A stretch of 64,000 nucleotides of DNA, from positions 62,001 to 126,000 of the forward strand of contig JAUXGA010000006.1 in the NCBI GenBank assembly GCA_030622545.1. Reading direction: 5' to 3'. The translations under genes were made by a program, and so were the position numbers. The stretch comes from a bacterium. Its GTDB lineage: Bacteria > Electryoneota > RPQS01 > DYHQ01. The notes under the pieces were generated by a model that saw only the letters and a list, made by a program, of their open reading frames with translations, was not told where the DNA came from and did not search any database. Of this stretch, positions 32,615 to 41,788 are shown in pieces; position 1 is the first letter of the stretch; each line of letters opens with the position of its first letter.

Positions 32615-33721
32615 ATGCTTCTGATTGTTGAAACTCTCATCGCTCTTGGAAAAATCGCCTTTGTCTTAGCATTCGTCTTCTCCTTTGCGATACTGCTGAC
32701 GTGGGCGGAGCGCAAGCAGCCTGCTTTGATGCAGGACAGACTCGGCGCAAACCGGGCTCCGATTTTCGGGCTTCGTCTCTGGGGAATATTCCATTCCATC
32801 GCTGAAACATTCAAGCTTGTGTTCAAAGAGGACTTCATCCCTCCCGCGGCGAGCCAATTCGCATTCCGATTCGCTCCGGTTGTCGCGCTCTTCCCGGTGT
32901 TGCTCACGTTCGCCGTCATTCCGTTCGGGAATCAACTCGAAATCGGCGGACGAGTCATCCTGCTCCAAGTGCTCAATATCAACGTCGGAATTCTTTTTCT
33001 GTTGGCCTTCGGCTCTCTGGGCGTCTATGGAATTGTGTTGGGCGGTTGGGCATCCAATAATAAATATTCGCTGCTTGGCGGCATGAGGGCGGTGGCGCAG
33101 ACGATCAGCTATGAAGTTGTCATCGGGCTGACGATTATCGGACCTGTTATGGTCTATGGCACCCTCGAACTCGGCGACATGGTGCTGATGCAAAATAAAC
33201 TCCTGTTCGGCTGGCTTCCGATGTGGGGAGTTGTCGTTCAGCCGCTGGCGTTTCTACTCTTCCTGCCAGCCGGAATTGCAGAAACAAAACGCACTCCCTT
33301 CGATTTGCCGGAAGGCGAATCCGAAATCATCGGTTTTAACCTCGAATACTCTGGGATGCGCTGGGGGATGTTTTTCTTAGGGGAATTTATCGAACTGGTC
33401 GTTTTAGCGGGACTGTTAGTGACGCTCTTCTTCGGAGGCTATCACGTTCCCTACCTTTACGACAGTTTTGAACTATCAGGAGTCGGCGGCTTTGTTTTCC
33501 CATGGGGAGCAACTATTCCTCTTGCGGATGTGTGGGTGGTGGTGCTGCGTATTTGTTCCTTTGCGGCGAAAATCGCTTTCTTCCTCTGGCTTCAGCTTCT
33601 CGTACGCTGGACACTGCCGCGTTTCCGTTATGATCAACTTATGCGTGTCGGCTGGAAAATTATGATTCCGCTGGCGCTATTGAATATTGCTTTGACAGGG
33701 ATTGTTTTACTCGCGCTATAG
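32615..33721 (+). CDS. nuoH: NADH-quinone oxidoreductase subunit H
   Basis: The protein has 368 residues and about eight or nine membrane helices. It is the membrane subunit that forms the lid of the quinone chamber. Signatures are AERKQPALMQDRLGANRAP after the first helix, KEDFIPP, the acidic loop RTPFDLPEGESEIIGFN and the EYSGMRW segment. It is the last gene before the series is interrupted by an unrelated lipoprotein gene. Confidence 0.95.
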   Translation: MLLIVETLIALGKIAFVLAFVFSFAILLTWAERKQPALMQDRLGANRAPIFGLRLWGIFHSIAETFKLVFKEDFIPPAASQFAFRFAPVVALFPVLLTFAVIPFGNQLEIGGRVILLQVLNINVGILFLLAFGSLGVYGIVLGGWASNNKYSLLGGMRAVAQTISYEVVIGLTIIGPVMVYGTLELGDMVLMQNKLLFGWLPMWGVVVQPLAFLLFLPAGIAETKRTPFDLPEGESEIIGFNLEYSGMRWGMFFLGEFIELVVLAGLLVTLFFGGYHVPYLYDSFELSGVGGFVFPWGATIPLADVWVVVLRICSFAAKIAFFLWLQLLVRWTLPRFRYDQLMRVGWKIMIPLALLNIALTGIVLLAL

Positions 33722-33775
33722 ATTCTTGAAAATTGCTCTGTGCCGACGAAACTGCAACTTTTACCTTCACGCCGA

Positions 33776-33805
33776 TTGGTTCTGTGCTAAGTAAAAAATC
33801 ATAAT
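33776..33805 (+). promoter_or_regulatory. Possible promoter of the inserted lipoprotein gene
   Basis: TTGGTT, an 18-bp spacer and CATAAT lie about 36-65 bp before the ATG at 33841. A GGGAGG ribosome binding site is also present, so the lipoprotein may be expressed apart from the nuo genes. Confidence 0.4.
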
Positions 33806-33840
33806 ATTTACGTTCAACTTTCCTATGGGAGGAAATCACA

Positions 33841-34791
33841 ATGGAATGGAAAAAACTACCCCTGATCCTGCTCATGGCTTTTGGGCTCTTGTTTTTGACG
33901 ATTGGCTGTGATGGTGATGACGAAGAGGAGCCACCGCCGCCGGAAGGACATCTCACTCTTGAAGTCACCACGCTTGATTTTGGCACGGGCGACATCGAAA
34001 AACAAATGACGCTGTCGAACACGGGTGATGCGGCTCTGGCTTGGAGTATCAGCGACGCCACCATTCCCTACTGGGCGGATGTCGACCCAACCAGTGGTAA
34101 TCTTGTGGCAGAGGCTCAAACTCAAATCACTGTCCGTGTGGAACGAACCGGTGTCAGCCCGGGCGAAACATCGGCAGCCATCATGTTTCTGTCGGATGCG
34201 AATGATGACTCGCTCACATTATCAGTGGAACGGGTCTGCAACATCCTGAGCGATGACTTCAATGTAGGTGGCGCAACCGATTGGACCGCTACTGAGCTGG
34301 ATGTTTCGCAAAACAACGACGGCTATGTCGTTCTCGGCCCCAACAGTGCTGTTATTGCGGGTCGTCTCCTTCAAACCATTTCACCGACGGTGCCTTATAC
34401 GGTTTCCGCGAGGGTTCGGCGCCCGGTTCAAACCGCTGTGTATAAACAATACGGGCTCCTTTTGGAAGGCAGCTCGACGGAAGACGCTCTCTACTTCACC
34501 GTCACGGTTGATGATGACACGAACTACACCCTCGAACAGTCTGTCGGAGGTGATTGGACTGTGCTGCGTGCGGGCTTCACAAGTTTGTTCTCCACCGAGG
34601 GAGGAGTCTGGAATCTCCTGCGGCTGGAAATTTATGAAGATGGTGTAACCACGAGGGCTCGTGGATATGCCGGGACCGCGGACACGCCCCTTTTCGAGGA
34701 CGTTGAGTTAGATGCAGGTCTGAGCGTTGCGAGAATGGGATTCCGAAGCGAAGAGTACACCATACACGCCGACTGGTACTGCGCACAATAA
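33841..34791 (+). CDS. Lipoprotein with BACON-like domain, inserted in the nuo series
   Basis: The protein has 316 residues. A lipoprotein signal peptide ends in L-T-I-G-C (C23), followed by an acidic and proline-rich linker (DGDDEEEPPPPEG). Residues 36-125 look like a BACON/immunoglobulin-like module (LDFGTGDIEKQMTLSNTGD, later SGNLVAEAQTQITV). Residues 135-316 are beta-rich and resemble a laminin-G/concanavalin-like fold. It should sit at the cell surface or in the periplasm and has no known link to complex I. It splits nuoH from nuoI and has its own promoter-like sequence. Confidence 0.75.
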   Translation: MEWKKLPLILLMAFGLLFLTIGCDGDDEEEPPPPEGHLTLEVTTLDFGTGDIEKQMTLSNTGDAALAWSISDATIPYWADVDPTSGNLVAEAQTQITVRVERTGVSPGETSAAIMFLSDANDDSLTLSVERVCNILSDDFNVGGATDWTATELDVSQNNDGYVVLGPNSAVIAGRLLQTISPTVPYTVSARVRRPVQTAVYKQYGLLLEGSSTEDALYFTVTVDDDTNYTLEQSVGGDWTVLRAGFTSLFSTEGGVWNLLRLEIYEDGVTTRARGYAGTADTPLFEDVELDAGLSVARMGFRSEEYTIHADWYCAQ

Positions 34792-34821
34792 CCTCTGGGA
34801 TTCTGGAGAAACGAACCCAAG

Positions 34822-35436
34822 ATGATTGATAAGAAAGTCGTACGTGTCAGGCTGTCCTGGTGGCAGAAGACGTACTACCCTGAAGTCGCCCGCGGTCTAT
34901 GGATTACCGCGTCCCATTTCTTCGTCAATTTCGCCCGGCACTGGATGCGGCACGTGTTTCGAATGAAAAGCGTTACCCCCGGTGCGGTGACGATTCAATA
35001 TCCCGAAGAAAAGAGACCGGTCAGTCCCCGGTGGCGCGGACGTCATCGCTTGATGCTGCGGCCTGACGGAAGTCCGCGCTGCGTCGCCTGTATGATGTGC
35101 GAATCAGCCTGCCCGGATGAATGTATCTACATTACACCCGCGGAAACACCGGACGGTCGTGTGGAAAAATATCCCGCGGTATTTGACATTGACTTGCTCC
35201 GCTGCTGCTTCTGCGGACTCTGTGTTGAAGCATGCCCGGAAGATGCCATACGAATGGATTCGTTCGACCTCGATTTAGCTTCCTATGCGCGGAAAGATTT
35301 CTATCTTGATCGGGAATTCCTGTTGAGAAACAGCGAGCTGACAACCCACGCTCAATACGACGGTGAATTAGAGGGAAGACCCGTCAGTCGTTTGAATCTT
35401 CTTAAAGATACTCACCCGACAACCCCGTCAGGATAG
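34822..35436 (+). CDS. nuoI: NADH-quinone oxidoreductase subunit I
   Basis: The protein has 204 residues with two 4Fe-4S ferredoxin motifs: C87/C90/C93/C97 (CVACMMCESACP) and C128/C131/C134/C138 (the last within CGLCVEACP). It passes electrons from NuoG to NuoB. The N-terminal amphipathic stretch (about 15-50) contacts the membrane arm. nuoJ, which normally follows, is absent; a hairpin follows instead. Confidence 0.92.
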   Translation: MIDKKVVRVRLSWWQKTYYPEVARGLWITASHFFVNFARHWMRHVFRMKSVTPGAVTIQYPEEKRPVSPRWRGRHRLMLRPDGSPRCVACMMCESACPDECIYITPAETPDGRVEKYPAVFDIDLLRCCFCGLCVEACPEDAIRMDSFDLDLASYARKDFYLDREFLLRNSELTTHAQYDGELEGRPVSRLNLLKDTHPTTPSG

Positions 35437-35462
35437 CAACTCCTTACCTAAGAAATCCAAGG

Positions 35463-35501
35463 GCGCCGCGCTGGGAAAGAAATTTTTCTCAGCGCGGCGG
35501 C
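35463..35501 (+). terminator. Strong hairpin after nuoI
   Basis: Arms gcgccgcgctggga and tctcagcgcggcgg pair over 12-13 bp with an AT-rich loop. It is followed by ctgttcttg rather than a clean T-run, so it could be a weak terminator or an mRNA-stabilising hairpin. Confidence 0.5.
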
Positions 35502-35564
35502 TGTTCTTGAAACCCGGATAAAGGCGGATCCGTCTCCCGGGATTCTTCGAGAAGGTACGATACA

Positions 35565-36506
35565 ATCCGCAAGAATCGAATTACAGAACTCCTCGGTATC
35601 CAATGGCCGATTATACAGGGGGGAATGGTTTGGGCGGCAGGATGGGAACTGTGCGCCGCTGTTTCCGAAGCAGCCGCGTTAGGGCTTATCGGCGCGGGTT
35701 CCATGAAGCCGGACATCCTGCAGCTCCACATTCGTAAAGTAAAAGATGCGCTTCAAGATAAAGCTCCCTTCGGTGTCAACATTCCGCTCCAACGCGGCGA
35801 TGCAGACGAACTCGTGCAAGTCTCTCTTGATGAAGGTGCAAGAATTTTCTTCACCTCCGCAGGCAATCCCGGCCGTTTCACACCGATGTTGAAAAAGAAA
35901 GGTGCGACGGTTGTGCATGTCGTTCCATCAGTGACACTGGCTGTAAAAGCGGAAGCGCGGGGAGTGGATGCTGTCGTCTGCGAGGGAACCGAAGCGGGTG
36001 GTCATAACGGCGTAGACGAGATTCCCGTGTTCGTTCTGGTGCCGCAGGTCGTGGAAGCGATTTCGATTCCGGTGATTGCCGCTGGGGGAATTGTGGATGG
36101 TCGAGGTATCGCTGCGGCGATGGCGTTAGGCGCGGAAGGTGTACAAATCGGAACCCGCTTTGCCGCGACGGTGGAATCATCGGCTCACAATCGCTACAAG
36201 CAGGCGGTTCTCAATGCCACCGACACCGGTACTGTCTTTGCATTAAGAAAAATCGGCCCGGTGCGGATGCTTCGTAATCCTTATGCCGAGCGCTGCGCTG
36301 AAGCCGAAACTCGCGGCGCCAGCGCGGAGGAGCAACGGACACTTTTAGGCAGCTATCGCGAACGTTTGGGGATTTTCGAAGGTGACTGGCAGGAAGGACA
36401 GTTCGAGGCGGGGATGGGCGCCGGACGAATCCACGATATTCCGCCTGCAGGAGACATTGTTGCGCGACTGGTGCACGAATGGATAGACTATTCTTTAGAA
36501 CCATAA
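35565..36506 (+). CDS. Nitronate monooxygenase / enoyl-ACP reductase II-like FMN protein, non-standard start
   Basis: A TIM-barrel flavoprotein of about 314 residues. The family N-terminus (K-N-R-I-T-E-L-L-G-I-x-x-P-I-I-Q-G-G-M) is encoded upstream of the first ATG (35625), but no ATG, GTG or TTG exists in that frame between the preceding stop (about 35510) and 35625. The first sensible codon is ATC at 35565, with GAGAAGG about 8 bp before it. Later signatures are PFGVNIPL, CEGTEAGGHNG with the catalytic-region His, VIAAGGIVDGRG and GTRFAAT. It oxidises nitroalkanes, or reduces enoyl-ACP if FabK-like; sequence does not decide. Confidence 0.8.
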   Translation: MRKNRITELLGIQWPIIQGGMVWAAGWELCAAVSEAAALGLIGAGSMKPDILQLHIRKVKDALQDKAPFGVNIPLQRGDADELVQVSLDEGARIFFTSAGNPGRFTPMLKKKGATVVHVVPSVTLAVKAEARGVDAVVCEGTEAGGHNGVDEIPVFVLVPQVVEAISIPVIAAGGIVDGRGIAAAMALGAEGVQIGTRFAATVESSAHNRYKQAVLNATDTGTVFALRKIGPVRMLRNPYAERCAEAETRGASAEEQRTLLGSYRERLGIFEGDWQEGQFEAGMGAGRIHDIPPAGDIVARLVHEWIDYSLEP

Positions 36507-36528
36507 TAGAAGAAAGGAAGACCTGACA

Positions 36529-38016
36529 ATGAAACTTTCTACCGCTTTAGGTCCGGTGAAAGGTAAACCGGGTGCTCTCGCCGTCTTCCTGTTTGATGAC
36601 GAGATACAAAGATCGAAACTGAACCTGCTCAACGCGCCGACGCTGCGGGAAGTCCGCCGTCTCATTCGCGCGAGCGATTTCAAGGGTGAATCGGGAGAGC
36701 TCGTCGTTCATTTCGCGAATGAAGGCGTTGCCCGAATCATCCTGCTGATTGGACTCGGCACGCGCAAGGATTTCGATTGGGATACTATGCGCCTTGCAAC
36801 GGGAGCAGTCGTGCGCAAAGCCCGCGATTTAAACGCGCGGACTCTTGTTTGTATCACAGCGGACAAACGCCCGGCTGATTTGCCCGCGGAAGATATGGCA
36901 CGCGCCGCTGCAGAAGGCGCTGTGTTGGGAAATTATCGCTATATTGCGTACCGTGCGAAAGCACGGGAAAAGGCCAAAGAGCTCGCTTCGGTCGTTTTTC
37001 ACTATGAAGATTCGAAACGGCGAACAGCGGGAAACCGGGGCATCGAACAGGGAAGAATCCTCGCGGAAGCGACGAATTTTGCCCGAGATTTAGGCACCGG
37101 CCCATCCAATCTCGTCACTCCCACCTACCTTGCGAAAGAAGCCAAGAAACTTGCCAAAAGCGGACTCAAGATCAAGATACTTGAGCAGGAAGAGATGAAG
37201 AAACTCGGCATGAACGCTCTTTTAGCGGTTGCCAAAGGAAGCGCCGAACCTCCGAAACTGATCGTGATGGAATACAAAACTCCGCGCGCTCGAAAGACAC
37301 TGGCTTTTGTGGGGAAAGGCGTGACATTCGACAGCGGAGGCATCTCCATTAAAGCCAGCGAGAAAATGGATGAGATGAAAATGGATATGTGCGGAGCAGC
37401 GGCTGTTTTGGGCGCGATGAGCGGAATTCCGCGACTCAAACCCCAATGCAATGTCATCGGCATCATCGGCGCTGTAGAAAATATGCCGAGCAGCACCGCC
37501 TATAAACCCGGAGACATCATCACAGCATCCAACGGCAAGACCATTGAAGTGCTGAACACCGACGCGGAAGGGCGTCTGGTGCTCGCCGACGCGCTGGTGC
37601 ATGCGATCAAGACCTATAATCCATCCGCCATCGTTGACTTGGCGACTTTGACGGGAGCCTGCGTCGTGGCGCTGGGACATCATGCGACGGGACTCTTCTC
37701 GAATCGTGAAAGCCTCCGGAAAGTCATCGAGCGAAACGGAGAACGCGCCGGTGAACGGCTCTGGCATCTTCCGCTCTTTAGAGAATACACCGATGATATC
37801 CAGAGTGACATCGCCGACATTAAGAACGCAGCCGGTCGATGGGGCGGCGCGAGCACGGCCGCCGCTTTCCTGCAGGAATTCGTCGGGAAGACCGCTTGGG
37901 CGCATCTGGATATTGCCGGGACAGCCATTGACGCAAAAGCGTCCAGTATCCAGCCGCCAAAAGTCGCCTCGGGAGCCGGTGTTCGCACCCTCCTGCATCT
38001 GGCAATGGATTTTTAA
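36529..38016 (+). CDS. pepA: Leucyl aminopeptidase (M17 family)
   Basis: The protein has 495 residues. It is a cytosolic two-metal exopeptidase that removes N-terminal residues. The N-terminal macro-like domain (about 1-165) precedes the catalytic domain with K263 and D268 in GKGVTFDSGG, D345 and E347 in NTDAEGRLVLAD (with the catalytic Arg, R349) and the following G-A-C-V-V-A-L-G-H. All metal ligands are intact. It starts 22 bp after the nitronate monooxygenase-like gene with AAGGAAG upstream. Confidence 0.95.
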   Translation: MKLSTALGPVKGKPGALAVFLFDDEIQRSKLNLLNAPTLREVRRLIRASDFKGESGELVVHFANEGVARIILLIGLGTRKDFDWDTMRLATGAVVRKARDLNARTLVCITADKRPADLPAEDMARAAAEGAVLGNYRYIAYRAKAREKAKELASVVFHYEDSKRRTAGNRGIEQGRILAEATNFARDLGTGPSNLVTPTYLAKEAKKLAKSGLKIKILEQEEMKKLGMNALLAVAKGSAEPPKLIVMEYKTPRARKTLAFVGKGVTFDSGGISIKASEKMDEMKMDMCGAAAVLGAMSGIPRLKPQCNVIGIIGAVENMPSSTAYKPGDIITASNGKTIEVLNTDAEGRLVLADALVHAIKTYNPSAIVDLATLTGACVVALGHHATGLFSNRESLRKVIERNGERAGERLWHLPLFREYTDDIQSDIADIKNAAGRWGGASTAAAFLQEFVGKTAWAHLDIAGTAIDAKASSIQPPKVASGAGVRTLLHLAMDF

Positions 38017-38034
38017 TAACTGTCTTACGACGTG

Positions 38035-39864
38035 ATGGAACAAATTCTTCTTACAATTCTGATTATAATTTCTCTCGGTCTTTTTGTTCAGCCGATTTGG
38101 AAACGACTCCAATTGATTGCGAAGGCCAAGGGTTGTTTTTGTCTGGACCGAATCGGTGACCGCATCGTTCGCTTCTTGAAGAATGTTCTTTTCCAGCAAA
38201 GAGTTATTTCAGGACGACCGGGGCCGGGTTTCCTGCACGCTCTCGTCTATTGGGGTTTCCTCCTCTTCATGTTGGAAACATTCCATCACTTCTCGACTTG
38301 CTACGGCTGGCACCCGCTCGGAGAAGGCGCGTTTCACCGCGTCTATGGTGGTGCTGTTGCCATTTTCGCAATTCTGGTCATTATCGGAATTTCAGGTCTG
38401 GCCTTCCGGCGCTTCATCCTGCGACCGGAAGCTCTCGGAGAAAAGCTTTCATGGTCATCTGGCCTCGTTGCGCTTTTCATCGAAATTCTGATGGTCACGT
38501 ACCTGCTCGACTACTTTGAGTTGATACATTCTCCAACAATCGAGCATACCATGTGGTGGATCCATTCATTGACGATTCTTGCGTTCATCGTGCTGATTCC
38601 GCACAGCAAACATATTCATCTTGTGCTTTCGCCGTTTACGACTTTCCTGAAAGATTTCGAATTAGCAAGAATTCATCCACTCGATTTTGAAAACGACGAA
38701 TTCGGAGCAGAAAAACTTTCGGATTTCAGCGCGCATACCACACTGGGAGCTTTGACATGTGTGGAATGCGGTCGCTGCTTTGATCAGTGTCCCGCAAGTC
38801 AGACGGGAAAAGCGTTGAGTCCGAAACAGCTTATGCTCGACCTGCGCGCGGGACTCCTGAAAAATCCGGACGCTCTAATTATCGGTCCGGTGATTGACGA
38901 AGAAATCATCTGGCAATGCACCACCTGCGGCGCATGCACGTTTCAGTGTCCGGTCGGGATTGATCAGGTCGTTCCAATTATCGAAACGCGCCGGGGAAAA
39001 GTTGCCGCCGCCGAATTCCCGTCAACCCTGCGCCCCCTCTTCGACAATCTCGAAAAGTCCGACAACCCGTGGAAATATCCACGTGCTCAAGCCGACGATT
39101 TCATTGAAGAAAACTCCTTCCCCATCTTCAAGGAACATGACGTTCTCTACTGGATGGGGTGCATGGGTCGCTACGATTTCGCCTACCAGAAAGTCGCTCT
39201 GGCGGTTGCGAAAATTTTAACATCCGCAGATATTCGCTGGGGCATCCTGAAGAATGAAAAATGCACTGGAGACGCCGCGCGGCGTGCGGGCAACGAGCTT
39301 GTTTTCCAGATGCTGGCGGAACACAATATCGAAATCCTGAACAACGCGGCTCCGAAACTTATCCTGACAACTTGCCCTCATTGCCTGCGAACTCTACAGG
39401 AATATCGGGACATCGGACTCAACCCGGACATTCCGATTGTTCACCATGCCGAATATTTTACTCGCCTGGTAAAGGAAGGTCGAATTACGCTTTCCAAAAG
39501 CGACGGGCAGGAAATCGTCTATCATGACGCTTGCTATCTCAGCCGTTACATCGGCGGCGAACATATTGACTATCCGCGGCGGTTAATTTCACAGACGGGC
39601 GCAACCCTTCGGGAACCCGACCGCAACCGGGAGCGTTCTTTCTGTTGTGGCGCCGGAGGCGGGCTGCTATTCACCGAAGAAACCGCCGGGGAACGCGTCA
39701 ACCATAACCGCGTGAAAGAACTCCTCCAAACGGGAGCCTCCGCCATCGGCACCACCTGTCCCTTCTGCCAGCTTATGCTGCGGGACGGTCTGCGGGATTT
39801 GGAAAAAGAAACTATTGCCGTCAAAGACATCGCCGAATTGATGGCGGAGCACCTGCCGGCATAA
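38035..39864 (+). CDS. Membrane-bound Fe-S oxidoreductase (NarI-HdrD type, EMO/FadF-like)
   Basis: The protein has 609 residues from the ATG at 38035 (a GTG precedes it). The N-terminal 215 residues hold about six membrane helices resembling the NarI cytochrome b subunit, with several His residues available as heme ligands. Two 4Fe-4S motifs start at C242 (CVECGRCFDQCP) and C295 (CTTCGACTFQCP). Two CCG domains follow: KCTGDAARRAGNE with TTCPHC, and FCCGAGGG with TTCPFC. This architecture is that of ETF- or lactate-linked quinone reductases (FadF/EMO). No etfAB is adjacent, so the electron donor is inferred only. Confidence 0.82.
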   Translation: MEQILLTILIIISLGLFVQPIWKRLQLIAKAKGCFCLDRIGDRIVRFLKNVLFQQRVISGRPGPGFLHALVYWGFLLFMLETFHHFSTCYGWHPLGEGAFHRVYGGAVAIFAILVIIGISGLAFRRFILRPEALGEKLSWSSGLVALFIEILMVTYLLDYFELIHSPTIEHTMWWIHSLTILAFIVLIPHSKHIHLVLSPFTTFLKDFELARIHPLDFENDEFGAEKLSDFSAHTTLGALTCVECGRCFDQCPASQTGKALSPKQLMLDLRAGLLKNPDALIIGPVIDEEIIWQCTTCGACTFQCPVGIDQVVPIIETRRGKVAAAEFPSTLRPLFDNLEKSDNPWKYPRAQADDFIEENSFPIFKEHDVLYWMGCMGRYDFAYQKVALAVAKILTSADIRWGILKNEKCTGDAARRAGNELVFQMLAEHNIEILNNAAPKLILTTCPHCLRTLQEYRDIGLNPDIPIVHHAEYFTRLVKEGRITLSKSDGQEIVYHDACYLSRYIGGEHIDYPRRLISQTGATLREPDRNRERSFCCGAGGGLLFTEETAGERVNHNRVKELLQTGASAIGTTCPFCQLMLRDGLRDLEKETIAVKDIAELMAEHLPA

Positions 39865-39940
39865 CGGTGAGGATTTCGTAGCGCAATTTTTTCAGACATC
39901 GGAAATGACCGATGCTTCTTTGCATTCAAAGTAGAAGACT

Positions 39941-40786
39941 ATGAAAATCGGTGACTATACGCTATCTCCCATTGCCACGGGCGATTTCCGTCTTGACGGC
40001 GGCGCTATGTTCGGCGTGATTCCGCGAATCCTCTGGGAGAAAACCAATCCGCCCGATGATAAAAACCGCATTCAAATGACCATGCGAGCGTTGCTGCTTC
40101 AGGGAAACGGGCGACGTATTCTCATTGATAACGGGATTGGTCACAAGGTCGATGACAAATTCGCCCGGATGTTTCATATAGAGCATTCGCAGTCGACGCT
40201 TGCTCAGTCGCTCGCGAAACTCGGTCTGACTTCGCAGGATATTACCGATGTTATCCTGACGCACCTTCACTTTGACCATTGCGGAGGAAGCACAATCCAC
40301 GACGGCAAGGATGTCGTGCCGACGTTTCCGAATGCGCGTTATTATGTGCAGAAGCGTCAATATGAACATGCCTTGAAGCGCAATGAGCGAGACAGAGCAA
40401 GCTATTTCGCTGAGAATTTCGAGCCTATGAAATCCGCCGGTCATCTGGAATTTCTCGACGGCGCGACGGTGTTGTGGCCGGGCGTCGAGACACTGGTTGT
40501 TGACGGTCACACGCCGGGGCAGCAGCTTGTCAAGATTTCGGATAAGACGCACACGCTTCTGTACTGCGCGGATTTAATTCCTACGGCAAGTCATATTCCC
40601 TTGCCGTACATCATGGCTTATGATTTGGAGCCGCTGGTGACGCTCGACGAGAAAAAGCGTTTGCTGCCGCAAGCGCATGACGAAGGATGGATTCTGTTCT
40701 TTGAACACGATTCTTTCCACGTCGCCGCAAAAATAAAAAAAACCGATAAAGGCTTCTCCATAGGAGAAGAGGTGTCGCTGGTTTAG
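39941..40786 (+). CDS. Metallo-beta-lactamase-fold hydrolase
   Basis: The protein has 281 residues. The metal motif THLHFDHCGG supplies H108, H110, D112 and H113. Further ligands are the His in GHTPGQ and the Asp in YCADL. The fold is the glyoxalase II/lactonase type and the protein has no signal peptide. The substrate is unknown. It lies 47 bp ahead of the MetE-like genes and may share their transcript. Confidence 0.88.
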   Translation: MKIGDYTLSPIATGDFRLDGGAMFGVIPRILWEKTNPPDDKNRIQMTMRALLLQGNGRRILIDNGIGHKVDDKFARMFHIEHSQSTLAQSLAKLGLTSQDITDVILTHLHFDHCGGSTIHDGKDVVPTFPNARYYVQKRQYEHALKRNERDRASYFAENFEPMKSAGHLEFLDGATVLWPGVETLVVDGHTPGQQLVKISDKTHTLLYCADLIPTASHIPLPYIMAYDLEPLVTLDEKKRLLPQAHDEGWILFFEHDSFHVAAKIKKTDKGFSIGEEVSLV

Positions 40787-40833
40787 CTCACGACAAGAGC
40801 AAACCGGCGATAAGAAAATCGAATGAGGCAGAA

Positions 40834-41787
40834 ATGAAAACAACCATCGCTGGCAGTTATCCTAAAATTCCAAACCGTCCCCGCCCGGCAAAACACCGTA
40901 TGGCTGTGGCGCGTTTGCAGCAGGGGAAAATCACGATTGATGAGCTAAAAAAAATCGAGAATGACGTCACGACGGAAGTGATTGAGGAACTGGTCGGCAC
41001 CGACCTTGACATCATCACCGACGGCATGATTCGCTGGGAAGATGGACAAACACCGTTTGCGAGCGCGCTGGAAGGTTTCGAACGCAGCGGCTTGATTCGC
41101 TATTTCGATACGAATACATATTATCGCCAGCCGGTTGCGACGGAGAAAATTCGCTTCAAGCAGCCGATAACCGTGGACGATTTTATGTTTGCAAAAAAAC
41201 ACAGCAAGAAACCTGTGAAGCCTGTCGTAACGGGACCCTATACGCTGGCGCGTCTCTCCGAAAACCAACATTACAGTAAGTTTTCGGATTTCGTTCTGGA
41301 TGTGGCTCGTGCGCTGCACGAAGAAGTATCGGCTCTGGAAAACGCGGGCGCTGAAATAATTCAGATTGACGAACCGGCTATCCTGCGATTTCCAAATGAC
41401 GCAGGGATTTTTTCGGAGGCAATACGCCTGCTGATTCAGGGAATTAAAACACCCATCCTGCTCCAGACCTTCTTTGGCGATGCAACACCTCTGTGGTCAA
41501 CATTGACCGCTTTACCGGTCGCTTGGTTGGGATTGGACCTCGCCACTGCTCCGGCGGCGTTGAAGACCGTCAACGGATGGAAAGGCGGCCTTTGTCTGGG
41601 TCTGCTCGATGCTCGCAATACGAAATTTGAAGATTGGAAAAACCTGCGACCGAAAGTCGAGAAACTGCTTTCAAATTATGACGATGAGCGCCTCATGCTG
41701 AGTTCCTCGGCCGGGCTGGAATTCCTGCCCCGAGAGCGCGCGGAAGAAAAACTGAAAAGAATGGTTGCTTTTGCGAGGGAATTCTAA
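40834..41787 (+). CDS. MetE N-domain-like protein lacking zinc ligands
   Basis: The protein has 317 residues and is a TIM barrel of the MetE family. Its motifs are those of the N-terminal half of full-length MetE: RYFDTNTYYRQP (89-100), TGPYTLARLSE, QIDEP (177-181), LLQTFFGD (209-216), ALPVAWLGLDLA. Where the catalytic half has His-x-Cys, this protein has Q211/F213; the Glu is D235 and the final Cys is A293. It therefore cannot bind the catalytic zinc. By analogy with MetE it may position the methyl donor or stabilise its neighbour. It overlaps no gene; the next starts 1 bp after its stop. Confidence 0.82.
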   Translation: MKTTIAGSYPKIPNRPRPAKHRMAVARLQQGKITIDELKKIENDVTTEVIEELVGTDLDIITDGMIRWEDGQTPFASALEGFERSGLIRYFDTNTYYRQPVATEKIRFKQPITVDDFMFAKKHSKKPVKPVVTGPYTLARLSENQHYSKFSDFVLDVARALHEEVSALENAGAEIIQIDEPAILRFPNDAGIFSEAIRLLIQGIKTPILLQTFFGDATPLWSTLTALPVAWLGLDLATAPAALKTVNGWKGGLCLGLLDARNTKFEDWKNLRPKVEKLLSNYDDERLMLSSSAGLEFLPRERAEEKLKRMVAFAREF

Positions 41788-41788
41788 T

